Of a stretch of 64,000 nucleotides of DNA, positions 18,604-26,894 are shown piece by piece. The stretch covers positions 186,001 to 250,000 of the forward strand of contig NZ_SMGP01000001.1 of NCBI RefSeq assembly GCF_004339745.1. The letters are read 5' to 3'. Position numbers and translations under genes: made by a program. A model generated the notes under the pieces. The model saw only the letters and a list, made by a program, of their open reading frames with translations. It ran no database searches and was not told the DNA's origin. This DNA comes from Paraburkholderia sp. BL9I2N2. Lineage in GTDB: Bacteria; Pseudomonadota; Gammaproteobacteria; Burkholderiales; Burkholderiaceae. The first letter of the stretch is position 1; every line of letters starts with the position of its first letter.

Positions 18604-19529
18604 GCATCGACGGACTCTGGATCGGGCAGGTCGCCATGGCCGCGCTCATGAACGTCGCGTTTGCGTTTGCCGTCGGTTCGGCGTTGCTCGGCGCGTGGCT
18701 CGCGAAGGACGCCCAGCAGAAGATCTCGCCCGCGCGTCCCGCGTGGTTGCGCGCGCAACGCTCGATGCTGACGGCCACCGTCGTGCTGGTACTCGCGGAT
18801 CTCGGCTGGCTGCTGTATCAGGCGGCGTCGATGAGCGGTGTCGCGTTGCCAGCCGCCATCGGCGTAGTGCCGACCGTGCTGACGCAAACCCATGTCGGTT
18901 ACGGCTGGAGCCTTGCGTTTGCCGGCGCGCTGGTGCTGCTCGGCACGGCGATGGCCAGTCGTACGGGCATGCTGCGTAACGCGCTGCTGTGGCTCGCGGT
19001 GATCGCGATCGCCGCGGGCAAGGCATCGCTGGGTCACGCAGCCGATGCCGGGCCGGCCTCGGCCGCGATCGCCATGCAAACGCTGCATGTGCTCGTCACC
19101 AGCGTGTGGGGCGGTCTGGCGATGGCGGCGGGGCTCGCGGTCCTGCCGGCGCTCGGCACTTCGACCGCGCGCGGCATGTTGATCCGCACGGCGACTCAGG
19201 TGTCGAACGTGTCGGTGGTGGCGGTTGCGCTCGTGCTGCTCTCCGGCATCTTCAACGCGATACGGGGTTCGGGCGGCTCGTTCGAGGCGATCGAACTCAG
19301 CACGTGGGGTCATGTGCTGACGCTCAAGCTTGCGCTGGTCGCGCTCGCGCTCGTGCTCGGCGGACTCAACCGCTTTTTGGCGCTGCCGCGCCTGCGCCGC
19401 ACGGCCTCGACGATGGATGCTCACACCTTCGTCAACGTGCTGTATCTCGAAGCGCTGGCGATGATCGGCGTGTTCGTCGCGGCGGCCGCGTTGTCGCATA
19501 GCGTACCGGCGTTCGCGGCGCTCGGTTGA
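18600..19529 (+). CDS. copD: Copper resistance protein CopD (membrane)
   Basis: A 309-residue polytopic membrane protein with about eight predicted helices and a C-terminal CopD domain (VLTLKLALVALALVLGGLNR, then a His/Asn-rich connection to the last helix). It starts within the copC stop codon. CopD proteins are thought to take copper from CopC across the inner membrane; direct transport evidence is limited, so the role is inferred from the family. No copA/copB partner is present here. Confidence 0.87.
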   Translation: MSIDGLWIGQVAMAALMNVAFAFAVGSALLGAWLAKDAQQKISPARPAWLRAQRSMLTATVVLVLADLGWLLYQAASMSGVALPAAIGVVPTVLTQTHVGYGWSLAFAGALVLLGTAMASRTGMLRNALLWLAVIAIAAGKASLGHAADAGPASAAIAMQTLHVLVTSVWGGLAMAAGLAVLPALGTSTARGMLIRTATQVSNVSVVAVALVLLSGIFNAIRGSGGSFEAIELSTWGHVLTLKLALVALALVLGGLNRFLALPRLRRTASTMDAHTFVNVLYLEALAMIGVFVAAAALSHSVPAFAALG

Positions 19530-19645
19530 TGCCGTGGCGCGAGGTCATGCGCAACGCGAGCAGCATGATCGACGGCGACTGAACCGCAACCGCGTCCGCA
19601 TGGGTTCAGCTCTGCAACGTGCCGCAACCGCCACGTCAACCACAT

Positions 19646-19678
19646 AAAAAAGCGCCGCACAGCAAAAGCGTGCGGCGC
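19646..19678 (-). terminator. Terminator of the DUF2158 operon
   Basis: Nine-base perfect arms GCGCCGCAC / GTGCGGCGC. On the minus strand the stem is followed directly by six T. It also faces the end of copD. Confidence 0.88.
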
Positions 19679-19726
19679 AATACACACGGTCGCCTGGCGG
19701 TGGCCAGCAATCCGTTACTACTCTTT

Positions 19727-19957
19727 TCAGGCGGCGAGTGCGTGGCTCGCCCGCTCTAGTGTCTCGTCCGGAAACATCTCCTGCTGCAACTCGCCGGCTT
19801 CGCTGAACCACTGGCAGATCAGCCAGTTGCCCGGCGCGAATAGCACCGGCCCGCTCCAGGCGACGGTCATCGGGCGGCCGCCTGACTCGAGTTTCAGGAC
19901 GTCGCCTGCGCGAAACGCGGGTTGCGCCCGCCTCATGAGCCGCTCGGCCAGCCGCAT
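19727..19957 (-). CDS. DUF2158 (YodC-like) small protein
   Basis: A 76-residue protein. AGDVLKLESGGRPMTVAW followed by LICQWFSEAGELQQEMF matches the DUF2158 pattern (GDVV.LKSGGP.MTV ... CQWF), a small beta-barrel-like family of unknown function found across proteobacteria. The first ten residues are basic. It is second in a short operon, 12 bp after a 100-residue membrane protein and ahead of a strong terminator. A role as an accessory protein to that membrane partner is only a guess from position. Confidence 0.75.
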   Translation of the reverse strand: MRLAERLMRRAQPAFRAGDVLKLESGGRPMTVAWSGPVLFAPGNWLICQWFSEAGELQQEMFPDETLERASHALAA

Positions 19958-19969
19958 GTGAGCCTCCGC

Positions 19970-20272
19970 TTATTCGAGGCCGAGCCGGTGTCCGAGGATC
20001 GGCGCGCAAAAGAGCGCGGTGGCGCAGCCCGCAGCTTTGCCTTCGAGTTCGGCGCCCGCGGCGCGCGCGCCATACATATGCGTGAGGAGATCGAACAGTT
20101 GCGGCAGGCAGTACACCACCGCGGCGCCGATGAGGCATTTCTCGACGACCGAGATGCGCCAGCCGCGTTCGAATGCGAGCGCCGCGCCGAGGATGCGCAG
20201 CACGCCGAACACCACCAACGCACCAACGGCGGCTTGTTCGCGGAGCAGATAGTCTGGAAGGAATTCGCCCAT
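19970..20272 (-). CDS. Small membrane protein, unknown
   Basis: A 100-residue protein starting MGEFLPDYLLREQAAVGALV, chosen because GGGGAA lies a few bases ahead; the frame stays open to 20479 but the added 69 residues look non-coding. Two hydrophobic stretches (AAVGALVVFGVLRILGAALA and EKCLIGAAVVYCLPQLFDLL) suggest two membrane helices with a cytoplasmic or periplasmic tail rich in Ala and Gly. I do not recognise the family. It is followed 12 bp later by the DUF2158 gene, so the two are probably co-transcribed. Confidence 0.55.
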   Translation of the reverse strand: MGEFLPDYLLREQAAVGALVVFGVLRILGAALAFERGWRISVVEKCLIGAAVVYCLPQLFDLLTHMYGARAAGAELEGKAAGCATALFCAPILGHRLGLE

Positions 20273-20522
20273 ATTTTCCCCGATGCATTTGTCGTTTGAA
20301 TGCATTTCAGCAAGGAGCGGGCCATGAGTCTGTCTGATGCCGAACAAACGGCTTGAAAGCCTTTCTGGAGGAGGCTTTGCGAGGAATGCCACGAAGCAGG
20401 GAAGAGCCCGGAAAACGCTTGGTTCAGTCCACTTGGTCCGGGATGTTGCGTTACTGCGACGGCCCGCGCGCCACGTCACCGTAGCGCGCGGGCCGCGCCG
20501 CGAAGCGCGGGATAAGGCCGCT

Positions 20523-21812
20523 TTAACGAATCCGTTCGATCTTGCCCACGAGGAACAGATACGACAGTGCGCCGACCACGCCGACGCAGCTCATGAACAC
20601 CAGCGCGGGGCGGAAGTCGTTGTTCCTGACGATCAAGCCGATCACCACCGGTACGCAGATCGACGACAGATTGCCCATCAGGTTGAACATGCCGCCGGTG
20701 AGGCCGAGCAGTTCCTTCTTCGCCATCGACGACACCAGCACCCATGTGATCGACGAAAAACCGCTGCCGAAGAACGCGATCGCCATGAAGAGGATCACCA
20801 TCGCGGGCGACTCGACATAGTTTGCGCCGACGATCGCCGTGGACAGCAGCAGGCCTGTCACGATCGGCACCTTGCGAGCGAGCGTGGCCGACACGCCGCG
20901 CCGGATCATCCAGTCCGACAACAGGCCCGAACCCAGAATGCCCACGAAGGCAGCGAGAAACGGCACGGCCGCCATGAAGCCGGCCTTCAGAAAGTCCATG
21001 TGCCGGTACTTGACGAGGTAGGTGGGAAACCAGGTGAGGAAGAACCACAGCGTCGAGGTCACCGCGATCTGCCCGATGTAGACGCCCCACAGCTTGCGAT
21101 TGCCGAGCACCGCGCGCCAGTCGGCGGCGCTGTAGCGCGCGCGGGGACGACGTGTGTCGCCGAGTTCGACGAGTCCGCCGCCTGCACGGATCGTTTCGAG
21201 TTCGGCTTCGTTGACGTCCTTAGCCTCGGACGGTTCACGGTACAGCGCGTACCAAACCAGCCCCCACGCTACGCCGATCGCGCCGGTCAGAAAGAACACG
21301 CCTTGCCAACCGAAATGCTGTTGCGTGAGAACCAGCGCCGGCGTCAGAAACGCGAGCCCGACATACTGGCCGGACGTATAGCTGGCAATCGCGCGAGCCC
21401 GTTCGCTATCCGGAAACCAGGTCGTGACGATACGGTTCAGCGTGGGATAGGCGGGCGCCTCCAGCGCCCCGAGCAGCACGCGCAGCGAAAGCAGCATCGC
21501 GAACGCGCTGGCGAAGCCTTGCAGAATGGTCGCCAGCGACCACAGTCCGATGATCAGCGCGAGCAGAAGCCGCGGCCGCGTGCGATCGACCAGCATGCCG
21601 CCGGGAATTTGCAGCAGTGCGTATGACCAGCCGAACGCGGAAAACACCAACCCCATCTGGGTCGAATCGAGTTGCAGGTCCTGCGCGATCGCGGTGGCGG
21701 CGATCGACAGATTGCTGCGGTCCAGATACGTGATGACGACGGTGATGAACAGCATCGCAAGGAGGCGGTGGCGCTTGGCCGTCGCTTGCGTCTGGATGTG
21801 GGTTGTCTCCAC
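20523..21812 (-). CDS. MFS transporter, ACS family (galactonate/hexuronate type)
   Basis: A 429-residue, 12-helix sugar-acid:H+ symporter. VVITYLDRSNLSIAATAIAQ in helix 1 and SYALLQIPGGMLVDRTRPR in loop 2-3 are signatures of the anion:cation symporter group that includes DgoT, GudP and ExuT. The start is a GTG at 21812 with GAGGAC eight bases ahead; the open frame continues to 21926 but runs through a terminator hairpin. It lies just after dgoD on the same strand, so galactonate is the most likely substrate (dgoT role). A terminator between the two implies partial read-through or its own promoter. Confidence 0.86.
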   Translation of the reverse strand: METTHIQTQATAKRHRLLAMLFITVVITYLDRSNLSIAATAIAQDLQLDSTQMGLVFSAFGWSYALLQIPGGMLVDRTRPRLLLALIIGLWSLATILQGFASAFAMLLSLRVLLGALEAPAYPTLNRIVTTWFPDSERARAIASYTSGQYVGLAFLTPALVLTQQHFGWQGVFFLTGAIGVAWGLVWYALYREPSEAKDVNEAELETIRAGGGLVELGDTRRPRARYSAADWRAVLGNRKLWGVYIGQIAVTSTLWFFLTWFPTYLVKYRHMDFLKAGFMAAVPFLAAFVGILGSGLLSDWMIRRGVSATLARKVPIVTGLLLSTAIVGANYVESPAMVILFMAIAFFGSGFSSITWVLVSSMAKKELLGLTGGMFNLMGNLSSICVPVVIGLIVRNNDFRPALVFMSCVGVVGALSYLFLVGKIERIR

Positions 21813-21884
21813 TGAGGTTGTCCTCTTGTTGGTTTTTCTGCCGGCGCCACGGGCCGCGGAACACGCAAACATGAACGTCGACGC

Positions 21885-21915
21885 AAAAACAAAAACGCCG
21901 CCCATGGGCGGCGTT
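21885..21915 (-). terminator. Terminator between dgoD and the transporter gene
   Basis: The palindrome AACGCCGCCC-AT-GGGCGGCGTT is followed on the minus strand by TTTGTTTTTG. It sits 11 bases after the dgoD stop. Confidence 0.88.
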
Positions 21916-21926
21916 CCTTCACGCAA

Positions 21927-23075
21927 TTACCATTCGGCGACGCTGCCGTCCTCGTGACGCCACACCGGATTGCGCCAGCGATGGCCGACCTTCGCCATCT
22001 CCCGCACCTTCTCTTCGTTGACCTCGATGCCGAGGCCCGGACCTTGCGGAATCGACACGAAGCCGTCTTCGTATTTGAAGACTTCCGGATTCCTGATGTA
22101 GTCGAGCAGGTCGTTGCCCTGGTTGTAGTGGATGCCGAGGCTCTGTTCCTGGATGAACGCGTTGTAGCTCACCGCGTCGATCTGCAGGCAGGTGGCCAGC
22201 GCGATCGGGCCGAGCGGGCAATGCAGCGCGAGCGCGACGTCGTAGGCTTCCGCCATCGACGCGATCTTGCGGCACTCGGTAATGCCGCCCGCGTGCGACG
22301 CATCCGGCTGAATGATGTCGACGTAACCACCCGACAGAATGTGCTTGAAGTCCCAGCGCGAATACAGACGCTCGCCCAGCGCGATCGGCGTGTTGGTCTG
22401 GTTGACGATGTCGCGCAGCGCTTCGGCGTTCTCCGACAGCACTGGCTCTTCGATGAAGAGCAGCTTGTACGGGTCGAGTTCTTTCGCCAGCACCTTGGCC
22501 ATCGGCTTGTGCACGCGGCCGTGGAAGTCCACGCCAATGCCGATGTTCGGTCCGACCGCCTCGCGCACGGCCGCGACGTTGTTGATAACGCCTTGCACTT
22601 TGTCGAAGGTGTCGATGATCTGCAGTTCTTCCGAGCCGTTCATCTTCACGGCCTTGAAGCCGCGCTCGACCACGGCGCGCGCGTTGTTGGCAACATCGCT
22701 CGGACGGTCGCCGCCGATCCACGAATACACCTTGATCTTGTCGCGCACCTGGCCGCCGAGCAGCGCATGAACCGGCACGCCATGATGCTTGCCCTTGATG
22801 TCCCACAGCGCCTGGTCGACACCGGCGATCGCGCTCATGGTGATCGGGCCGCCGCGATAGAAGCCCGACCGATACATCACTTGCCAATGGTCTTCGATGA
22901 GAAGCGGGTCTTTGCCGATCAGATAGTCGGACAGCTCCTCCACCGCGGCCGCCACCGTGTGCGCACGGCCTTCGACCACCGGCTCGCCCCAGCCGACGAT
23001 GCCTTCGTCGGTTTCGATTTTCAGGAAGCACCAGCGCGGCGGAACGATGAAGGTTTCGAGCTTGGTGATTTTCAT
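21927..23075 (-). CDS. dgoD: D-galactonate dehydratase
   Basis: A 382-residue enolase-superfamily enzyme, the same length as E. coli DgoD. It dehydrates D-galactonate to 2-keto-3-deoxygalactonate (De Ley-Doudoroff pathway). The metal ligands fall at D183, E209 and E235 and the catalytic histidines at H185 (VDFHGR) and H285 (ALHCPLGP), as in the characterised enzyme. AAGGAGAC precedes the ATG. Upstream, the leader holds a dispersed hairpin repeat and then an 18-bp palindrome that is the likely DgoR site. The kinase and aldolase of the pathway are not in this window. Confidence 0.94.
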   Translation of the reverse strand: MKITKLETFIVPPRWCFLKIETDEGIVGWGEPVVEGRAHTVAAAVEELSDYLIGKDPLLIEDHWQVMYRSGFYRGGPITMSAIAGVDQALWDIKGKHHGVPVHALLGGQVRDKIKVYSWIGGDRPSDVANNARAVVERGFKAVKMNGSEELQIIDTFDKVQGVINNVAAVREAVGPNIGIGVDFHGRVHKPMAKVLAKELDPYKLLFIEEPVLSENAEALRDIVNQTNTPIALGERLYSRWDFKHILSGGYVDIIQPDASHAGGITECRKIASMAEAYDVALALHCPLGPIALATCLQIDAVSYNAFIQEQSLGIHYNQGNDLLDYIRNPEVFKYEDGFVSIPQGPGLGIEVNEEKVREMAKVGHRWRNPVWRHEDGSVAEW

Positions 23076-23094
23076 GGTGTACGTCTCCTTTGTC

Positions 23095-23128
23095 GGCCGG
23101 AGTTAGCGCTTTAGCGCTTACTCCGGCC
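23095..23128. repeat. Dispersed hairpin repeat, copy 1 (dgoD leader)
   Basis: Arms GGCCGGAGT / ACTCCGGCC enclose T-AGCGCT-TT-AGCGCT-T, so almost the whole 34 bases pair. It lies 20-53 bases ahead of the dgoD ATG. The same plan recurs at 51970-51995. Confidence 0.75.
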
Positions 23129-23200
23129 CCATGCAAAGCATCGGCCTTGGGCGTCTGCGAAATATTCCGGGGATTCACATGCTACAACAAAGCGCGTTTA

Positions 23201-23218
23201 AGTACTATTAATAGTACT
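23201..23218. promoter_or_regulatory. Perfect 18-bp palindrome, candidate DgoR operator
   Basis: AGTACTAT-TA-ATAGTACT is its own reverse complement. It lies in the divergent dgoD/dgoR region and overlaps the likely -10 area of dgoD (a TTGCCA lies about 17 bases ahead on the minus strand). FadR-subfamily GntR proteins bind short palindromes of this kind. Confidence 0.7.
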
Positions 23219-23359
23219 ATTGGCCATATAGTGGCAAGACCGGCGTCTCGGCATGGCGTTGTCGAAGCAGTGATCTGAAGGTTGAGATACCGGATAATCG
23301 CGCTCGTTCCGGCCTCGGTTCCAATATCGATAGCGCCGCGAGGCCGCTAGGAGAAAGCT

Positions 23360-24037
23360 ATTCAGCACGATCTGCATGGGCGTGTCGCCCATCTGCTGGC
23401 GACCGCGATTCTGCGCGGCGACTATGCGCCCGATTCCATCCTGCCGCGCGAAGCGGAGTTGATGGAGACGTTCGGCGTGAGCCGCACGGTGTTGCGCGAG
23501 GCGTTGCGTACGCTGACTTCGAAAGGCTTGATCGAATCGCGTCCGCGCGTGGGCACGCGCGTGCGTCCGAAACGCGCGTGGAATCTGCTCGATGTCGACG
23601 TGCTCGACTGGTACTCGCGGGTCGCCGAGCCAATGACGTTCGCGCTCAAACTGCAGGAAATGCGCGAGATGATCGAGCCGTACGCCGCGAGTCTGGCGGC
23701 CGCCTCGCACACGGACGAGACTTTCTACGCACTCGCCGCGGCCCATGCGGCGATGGTGGCGGCGCGCAATGTCGACGAATGGGTGCGTGCCGATCTGCAG
23801 TTTCATTTGAGCGTGCTGACCGCGTGCAGCAATGAATTGCTGATTCCGCTCGGCACGCTGATCGAGCGCACGCTCGAAGCGCAACTGCGTCTGAACGCGA
23901 AACGCGCGGACGTGTTCAATGCGTCGCTGGCCGAGCACACGGCGGTGTTCGAAGCGATTCGCGATCGCGACGCGGCTGCGGCGCATGCGGCGATGGCGGG
24001 GCTGTTGGGTGTGACGCGCGGGCGGATCGAGGCTTAG
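23360..24037 (+). CDS. dgoR: GntR-family (FadR subfamily) regulator, DgoR-like, apparent AUU start
   Basis: A 225-residue regulator if read from the ATT at 23360. That codon has a near-ideal AGGAG six bases ahead (23349-23353), and the frame then gives IQHDLHGRVAHLLATAIL and YAPDSILPREAELMETFGVS, the expected winged helix. No ATG, GTG or TTG exists in frame between the stop at 23348 and 23459; starting at TTG 23459 or ATG 23462 would remove most of the DNA-binding domain. The C-terminal FCD domain carries the metal/ligand-site pattern (D..FH.. in RADLQFHLSVL, and LAEHTAVFEAI). Divergent from dgoD. Either a rare AUU start or an ATG lost by mutation. Confidence 0.8.
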   Translation: MQHDLHGRVAHLLATAILRGDYAPDSILPREAELMETFGVSRTVLREALRTLTSKGLIESRPRVGTRVRPKRAWNLLDVDVLDWYSRVAEPMTFALKLQEMREMIEPYAASLAAASHTDETFYALAAAHAAMVAARNVDEWVRADLQFHLSVLTACSNELLIPLGTLIERTLEAQLRLNAKRADVFNASLAEHTAVFEAIRDRDAAAAHAAMAGLLGVTRGRIEA

Positions 24038-24099
24038 GCGTGGGCGTCGCGGCGGCGCTCGGCGACGATCCGGTTCAGCGCCGCGTCAGCCGTCGCGCT

Positions 24100-25638
24100 T
24101 CAATCCATCGCGGCGTGCGCCACCGACGCATCCGCCGCCTTGTGTGCAGGGCGGATCAACAGCAGTAGCGGAATAACCAGCAGCGTCGCCATGAACATCA
24201 GCTTGAAGTCGTTCAGATAGGCGATCATCGACGCCTGCTGGGTGATCGACACGTTCAATGCGGCCATGTCGTAGTTCGATCCGCTATTGAGCATTGGCTG
24301 GATAGCGGGATTGAAGGGCGTGATATTCGCCGCGAGGTCCGCATGCGAGACCTGCGTGTTGCGCGTCATCAGCGTTTGCACGATCGAAATGCCGATACTG
24401 CTGCCGATATTGCGCATCAGGCTGTACGTCGCGGTGCCGTCCGCGCGCAGTTCCGGCGTGAGCGTCGAGAAGGTCAGCGCGCTGAGCGGCACGAACACGA
24501 GACCGAGTCCGAAGCCCTGAATCACCCCAGGCCAGACGATGTCCGATGCCGACAGCACGATCGTGTAATGCATCATCTGCCACAGCGCGAACGCCGAGAT
24601 CAGGAAGCCCGCGAGCAGCAGGAGCCGCGCGTCGATCCGCCTCAGCAGGCGCCCGGCGATCAGCATCGCGACCATCGTGCCCGCGCCGCTCGGCGCGGTG
24701 ACGAGGCCGGTGGTCGCGACCGGATAATTCATCAGGTTCTGCAGCATAGGCGGAAGCAACGCGCGCGTCGCATACATCACCGCGCCGATCACGAAGATGA
24801 AAAACGTCCCCGTGGCGAAGTTCGGGTCCTTCAGCAACTCGTATTTGAAGAACGATTTCTTGCCGACGGTGGCCGTGTGCACGAGGAAAAACGCGAAGCT
24901 GATGGCCGCAAGCAGCGCCTCGATGACGATTTCGTTCGAGCCGAACCAGTCGAGTTGCTCGCCGCGATCGAGCATGGCCTGCAATGCGCCGATGGCGAGA
25001 CCAAGCGTGGCGAAGCCGAACGCGTCGAACTTCGCGTCGTGTTTCGGCTCGCGCGAAGGCAGGAAGGTCGCCACGCCGAACAGCGCGAACGCGCCGATTG
25101 GCACGTTGATGAAAAACACCCAGCGCCAGTTGTAGCTGTCGGTGAGCCAGCCGCCGAGCGTCGGCCCGAGAATCGGCCCGACCATCACGCCCATGCCCCA
25201 TACCGCCATGGCCTGGCCCTGCTTCTCGCGCGGGTTGATGTCGAGCAGGATGGATTGCGACAGCGGCACCAACGACGCGCCGAAAATCCCTTGCAGCAAA
25301 CGCGACGCGACGATTTGCGTGAGCGTCTCCGACAAACCGCACAGCGCCGACGACACCGTGAAGCCACCGATCGCGAAGATCAGCAGGCGCTTGACGCTCA
25401 GCCGGTCGGACAGCCAACCGGTGAGTGGCGTGGCGATCGCGGCGGCGACGATGTACGAGGTCAGCACCCACGTAATCTCATCCTGCGACGCGGACAGCGT
25501 GCCCTGCATATGCGGCAGGGCCACGTTGGCGATCGTGCTGTCGAGCGTCTGGATCAACGTCGCCAGCATGATCGAGATGGTGATCATCGGGCGGTTGAGC
25601 GGCGCGGCGGCGCTGGCCGCCGGGTTGTCGGAAGACAT
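24100..25638 (-). CDS. DHA2-family drug efflux MFS transporter (EmrB/QacA type)
   Basis: A 512-residue inner-membrane exporter with 14 predicted helices. LATLIQTLDSTIANVALPHM in helix 1 is the DHA2 motif D1, LTGWLSDRLSVKRLLI is motif A and GVMVGPILGPTLGGWL is motif C, the antiporter signature. EmrB proteins usually work with an EmrA-type periplasmic adaptor; none is adjacent here. A MarR regulator is divergent, and a TAAGCATGCTTA palindrome 25 bases upstream of this start is its likely operator, so the pump is probably induced by the compounds it exports. Substrates unknown. Confidence 0.9.
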   Translation of the reverse strand: MSSDNPAASAAAPLNRPMITISIMLATLIQTLDSTIANVALPHMQGTLSASQDEITWVLTSYIVAAAIATPLTGWLSDRLSVKRLLIFAIGGFTVSSALCGLSETLTQIVASRLLQGIFGASLVPLSQSILLDINPREKQGQAMAVWGMGVMVGPILGPTLGGWLTDSYNWRWVFFINVPIGAFALFGVATFLPSREPKHDAKFDAFGFATLGLAIGALQAMLDRGEQLDWFGSNEIVIEALLAAISFAFFLVHTATVGKKSFFKYELLKDPNFATGTFFIFVIGAVMYATRALLPPMLQNLMNYPVATTGLVTAPSGAGTMVAMLIAGRLLRRIDARLLLLAGFLISAFALWQMMHYTIVLSASDIVWPGVIQGFGLGLVFVPLSALTFSTLTPELRADGTATYSLMRNIGSSIGISIVQTLMTRNTQVSHADLAANITPFNPAIQPMLNSGSNYDMAALNVSITQQASMIAYLNDFKLMFMATLLVIPLLLLIRPAHKAADASVAHAAMD

Positions 25639-25656
25639 GAATGAGCGGGGTCGTCG

Positions 25657-25680
25657 ATATAGTAAGCATGCTTAGTATAT
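25657..25680. promoter_or_regulatory. MarR-type operator between the DHA2 pump and marR
   Basis: TAAGCATGCTTA (25663-25674) is a perfect 12-bp palindrome, extended by ATATAG on one side and GTATAT on the other with one symmetrical mismatch. MarR proteins bind palindromes of this size; the site overlaps where the pump's promoter should be. Confidence 0.72.
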
Positions 25681-25748
25681 CGGTTGCGCGCGCGTCTGCC
25701 ATCGGGAATTATGCGGAGCGTGAATTGCGCCCGTTTCAACCCTGAAAA

Positions 25749-25768
25749 ACGAAAGCCTTTCGTATAAT
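25749..25768 (+). promoter_or_regulatory. marR promoter with overlapping inverted repeat
   Basis: A consensus -10 hexamer TATAAT occupies 25763-25768, only six bases before the marR ATG. The inverted repeat ACGAAAG-C-CTTTCGT (25749-25763) abuts it. Spacing predicts transcription starting at or next to the A of the ATG. Confidence 0.65.
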
Positions 25769-25774
25769 CCGCGC

Positions 25775-26218
25775 ATGAAAACCCAACTCGATGAGCGCTT
25801 CGGCTTTCTGATTTCCGACGTCGGCCGCCTGACGGGCAAGCGTTTCGACGACCTCGCGAAGTCTTCAGTCGATCTGACGCGCGCGCAGTGCCGCGTGCTG
25901 GCCTACCTCGCGCATTACGGCGACACCAATCAGGCGCGCCTCGCGGACCTGCTCGAAGTCGCGCCGATTTCGGCGGGTCGTCTGCTCGACCGGATGGAAG
26001 AGGGCGGCTGGATCGAGCGGACTGCCAATCCGCAGGACCGTCGCGAGCGCCAGGTGCACATGACGCCGAAGGCCGAGCGCACGCTCGGCAAGGCGCGCAA
26101 AGTCGGCGACGAAGTCGCGCTCGAAGCGCTGAACGGCTTCACCGAAGAGGAAGCGAAGCAGTTGATCGCGTTGTTGCAACGCGTACGGGGCAATCTGAGC
26201 CGGCTGGTGGATCGGTGA
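25775..26218 (+). CDS. MarR-family transcriptional regulator
   Basis: A 147-residue MarR protein. The winged helix covers about residues 35-100: LTRAQCRVLAYLAHYGDTNQ, RLADLLEVAPISAGRLLDRM and the wing WIERTANPQDRRERQVHMT with the conserved DRR. The last helix pair forms the dimer interface. It is divergent from the DHA2 pump and very probably represses it. There is no Shine-Dalgarno sequence between the TATAAT hexamer and the ATG, so the transcript may be leaderless. Inducer unknown. Confidence 0.9.
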   Translation: MKTQLDERFGFLISDVGRLTGKRFDDLAKSSVDLTRAQCRVLAYLAHYGDTNQARLADLLEVAPISAGRLLDRMEEGGWIERTANPQDRRERQVHMTPKAERTLGKARKVGDEVALEALNGFTEEEAKQLIALLQRVRGNLSRLVDR

Positions 26219-26283
26219 TAGCCGGCGCGCGATCGGGTTAAGTGGGGGGCGTTGACGGCGCGCTTCCGCACGCCGCGTGGCGA

Positions 26284-26634
26284 CTACTTCGACTCGGGCG
26301 TCCCTGACGCTCCCGACGGCGGCACCAACTCGAAACATGCAGGCGGCGCGACGGATGTTCTCGTTTTCGCGTCGGGCTGCTGCGGGTCGATACATTTGAA
26401 GGCGCTCTGATCGCGCTGGACGAAAATCGTGTCGGCCGGGCCCGCGCTGCCATGGGCGCCATTCACGACGGCGACGATTTTGTAGCCGTCCTGCAAGAGC
26501 GTGGACAGCGTGGTCGCGCTCGCGCGCCACTGGCTGTCGGGCGGTGTCTGAGCCTGAGCGGCGAGTGCGGCGGTGCCGCTGAGAAACGCGATGGAAGCGG
26601 TGGCCACGGCAAGCGTGGCGGTGCGGAACGTCAT
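26284..26634 (-). CDS. Small exported protein, unknown
   Basis: A 116-residue protein starting at 26634, where an excellent AAGGAGGT lies nine bases ahead. The first 28 residues are a clear signal peptide ending ALAAQAQ. The mature part is about 85 residues with two cysteines (FKCIDPQQ and PACFELVPP) that could form a disulphide, and a TLLQDGYKIVAVVNG segment typical of small periplasmic proteins of Burkholderiaceae. I recognise no named domain. It lies between marR and the tRNA gene on the opposite strand to marR. Confidence 0.7.
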   Translation of the reverse strand: MTFRTATLAVATASIAFLSGTAALAAQAQTPPDSQWRASATTLSTLLQDGYKIVAVVNGAHGSAGPADTIFVQRDQSAFKCIDPQQPDAKTRTSVAPPACFELVPPSGASGTPESK

Positions 26635-26684
26635 CAAGAAACCTCCTTGAAGTTGCTGTAGTTGCAGTTCGGAAAGCCAAAACA

Positions 26685-26720
26685 AAAAAGCCGCTGAACC
26701 TTGCGGATCAGCGGCTTTTT
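26685..26720. terminator. Terminator after tRNA-Met
   Basis: Thirteen-base perfect arms (AAAAAGCCGCTGA and its complement) with a ten-base loop and T runs on both strands. It ends the tRNA transcript eight bases downstream of CCA. Confidence 0.9.
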
Positions 26721-26728
26721 CTTGCAAC

Positions 26729-26805
<77 letters not shown>

Positions 26806-26894
26806 GAAAGAAGCGAGATTATGCGGATGGCGCCGGAGGCTGTCAACCCCCGGCGCACAACTTTTTCAAGAAGCTGTTCCGGTCATCAGACGTT

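Noticed and set aside
23459..24037. TTG/ATG start of the GntR gene as the true start
   Set aside because: It would delete most of the winged helix; the AGGAG-ATT arrangement at 23349-23362 explains the full domain better.
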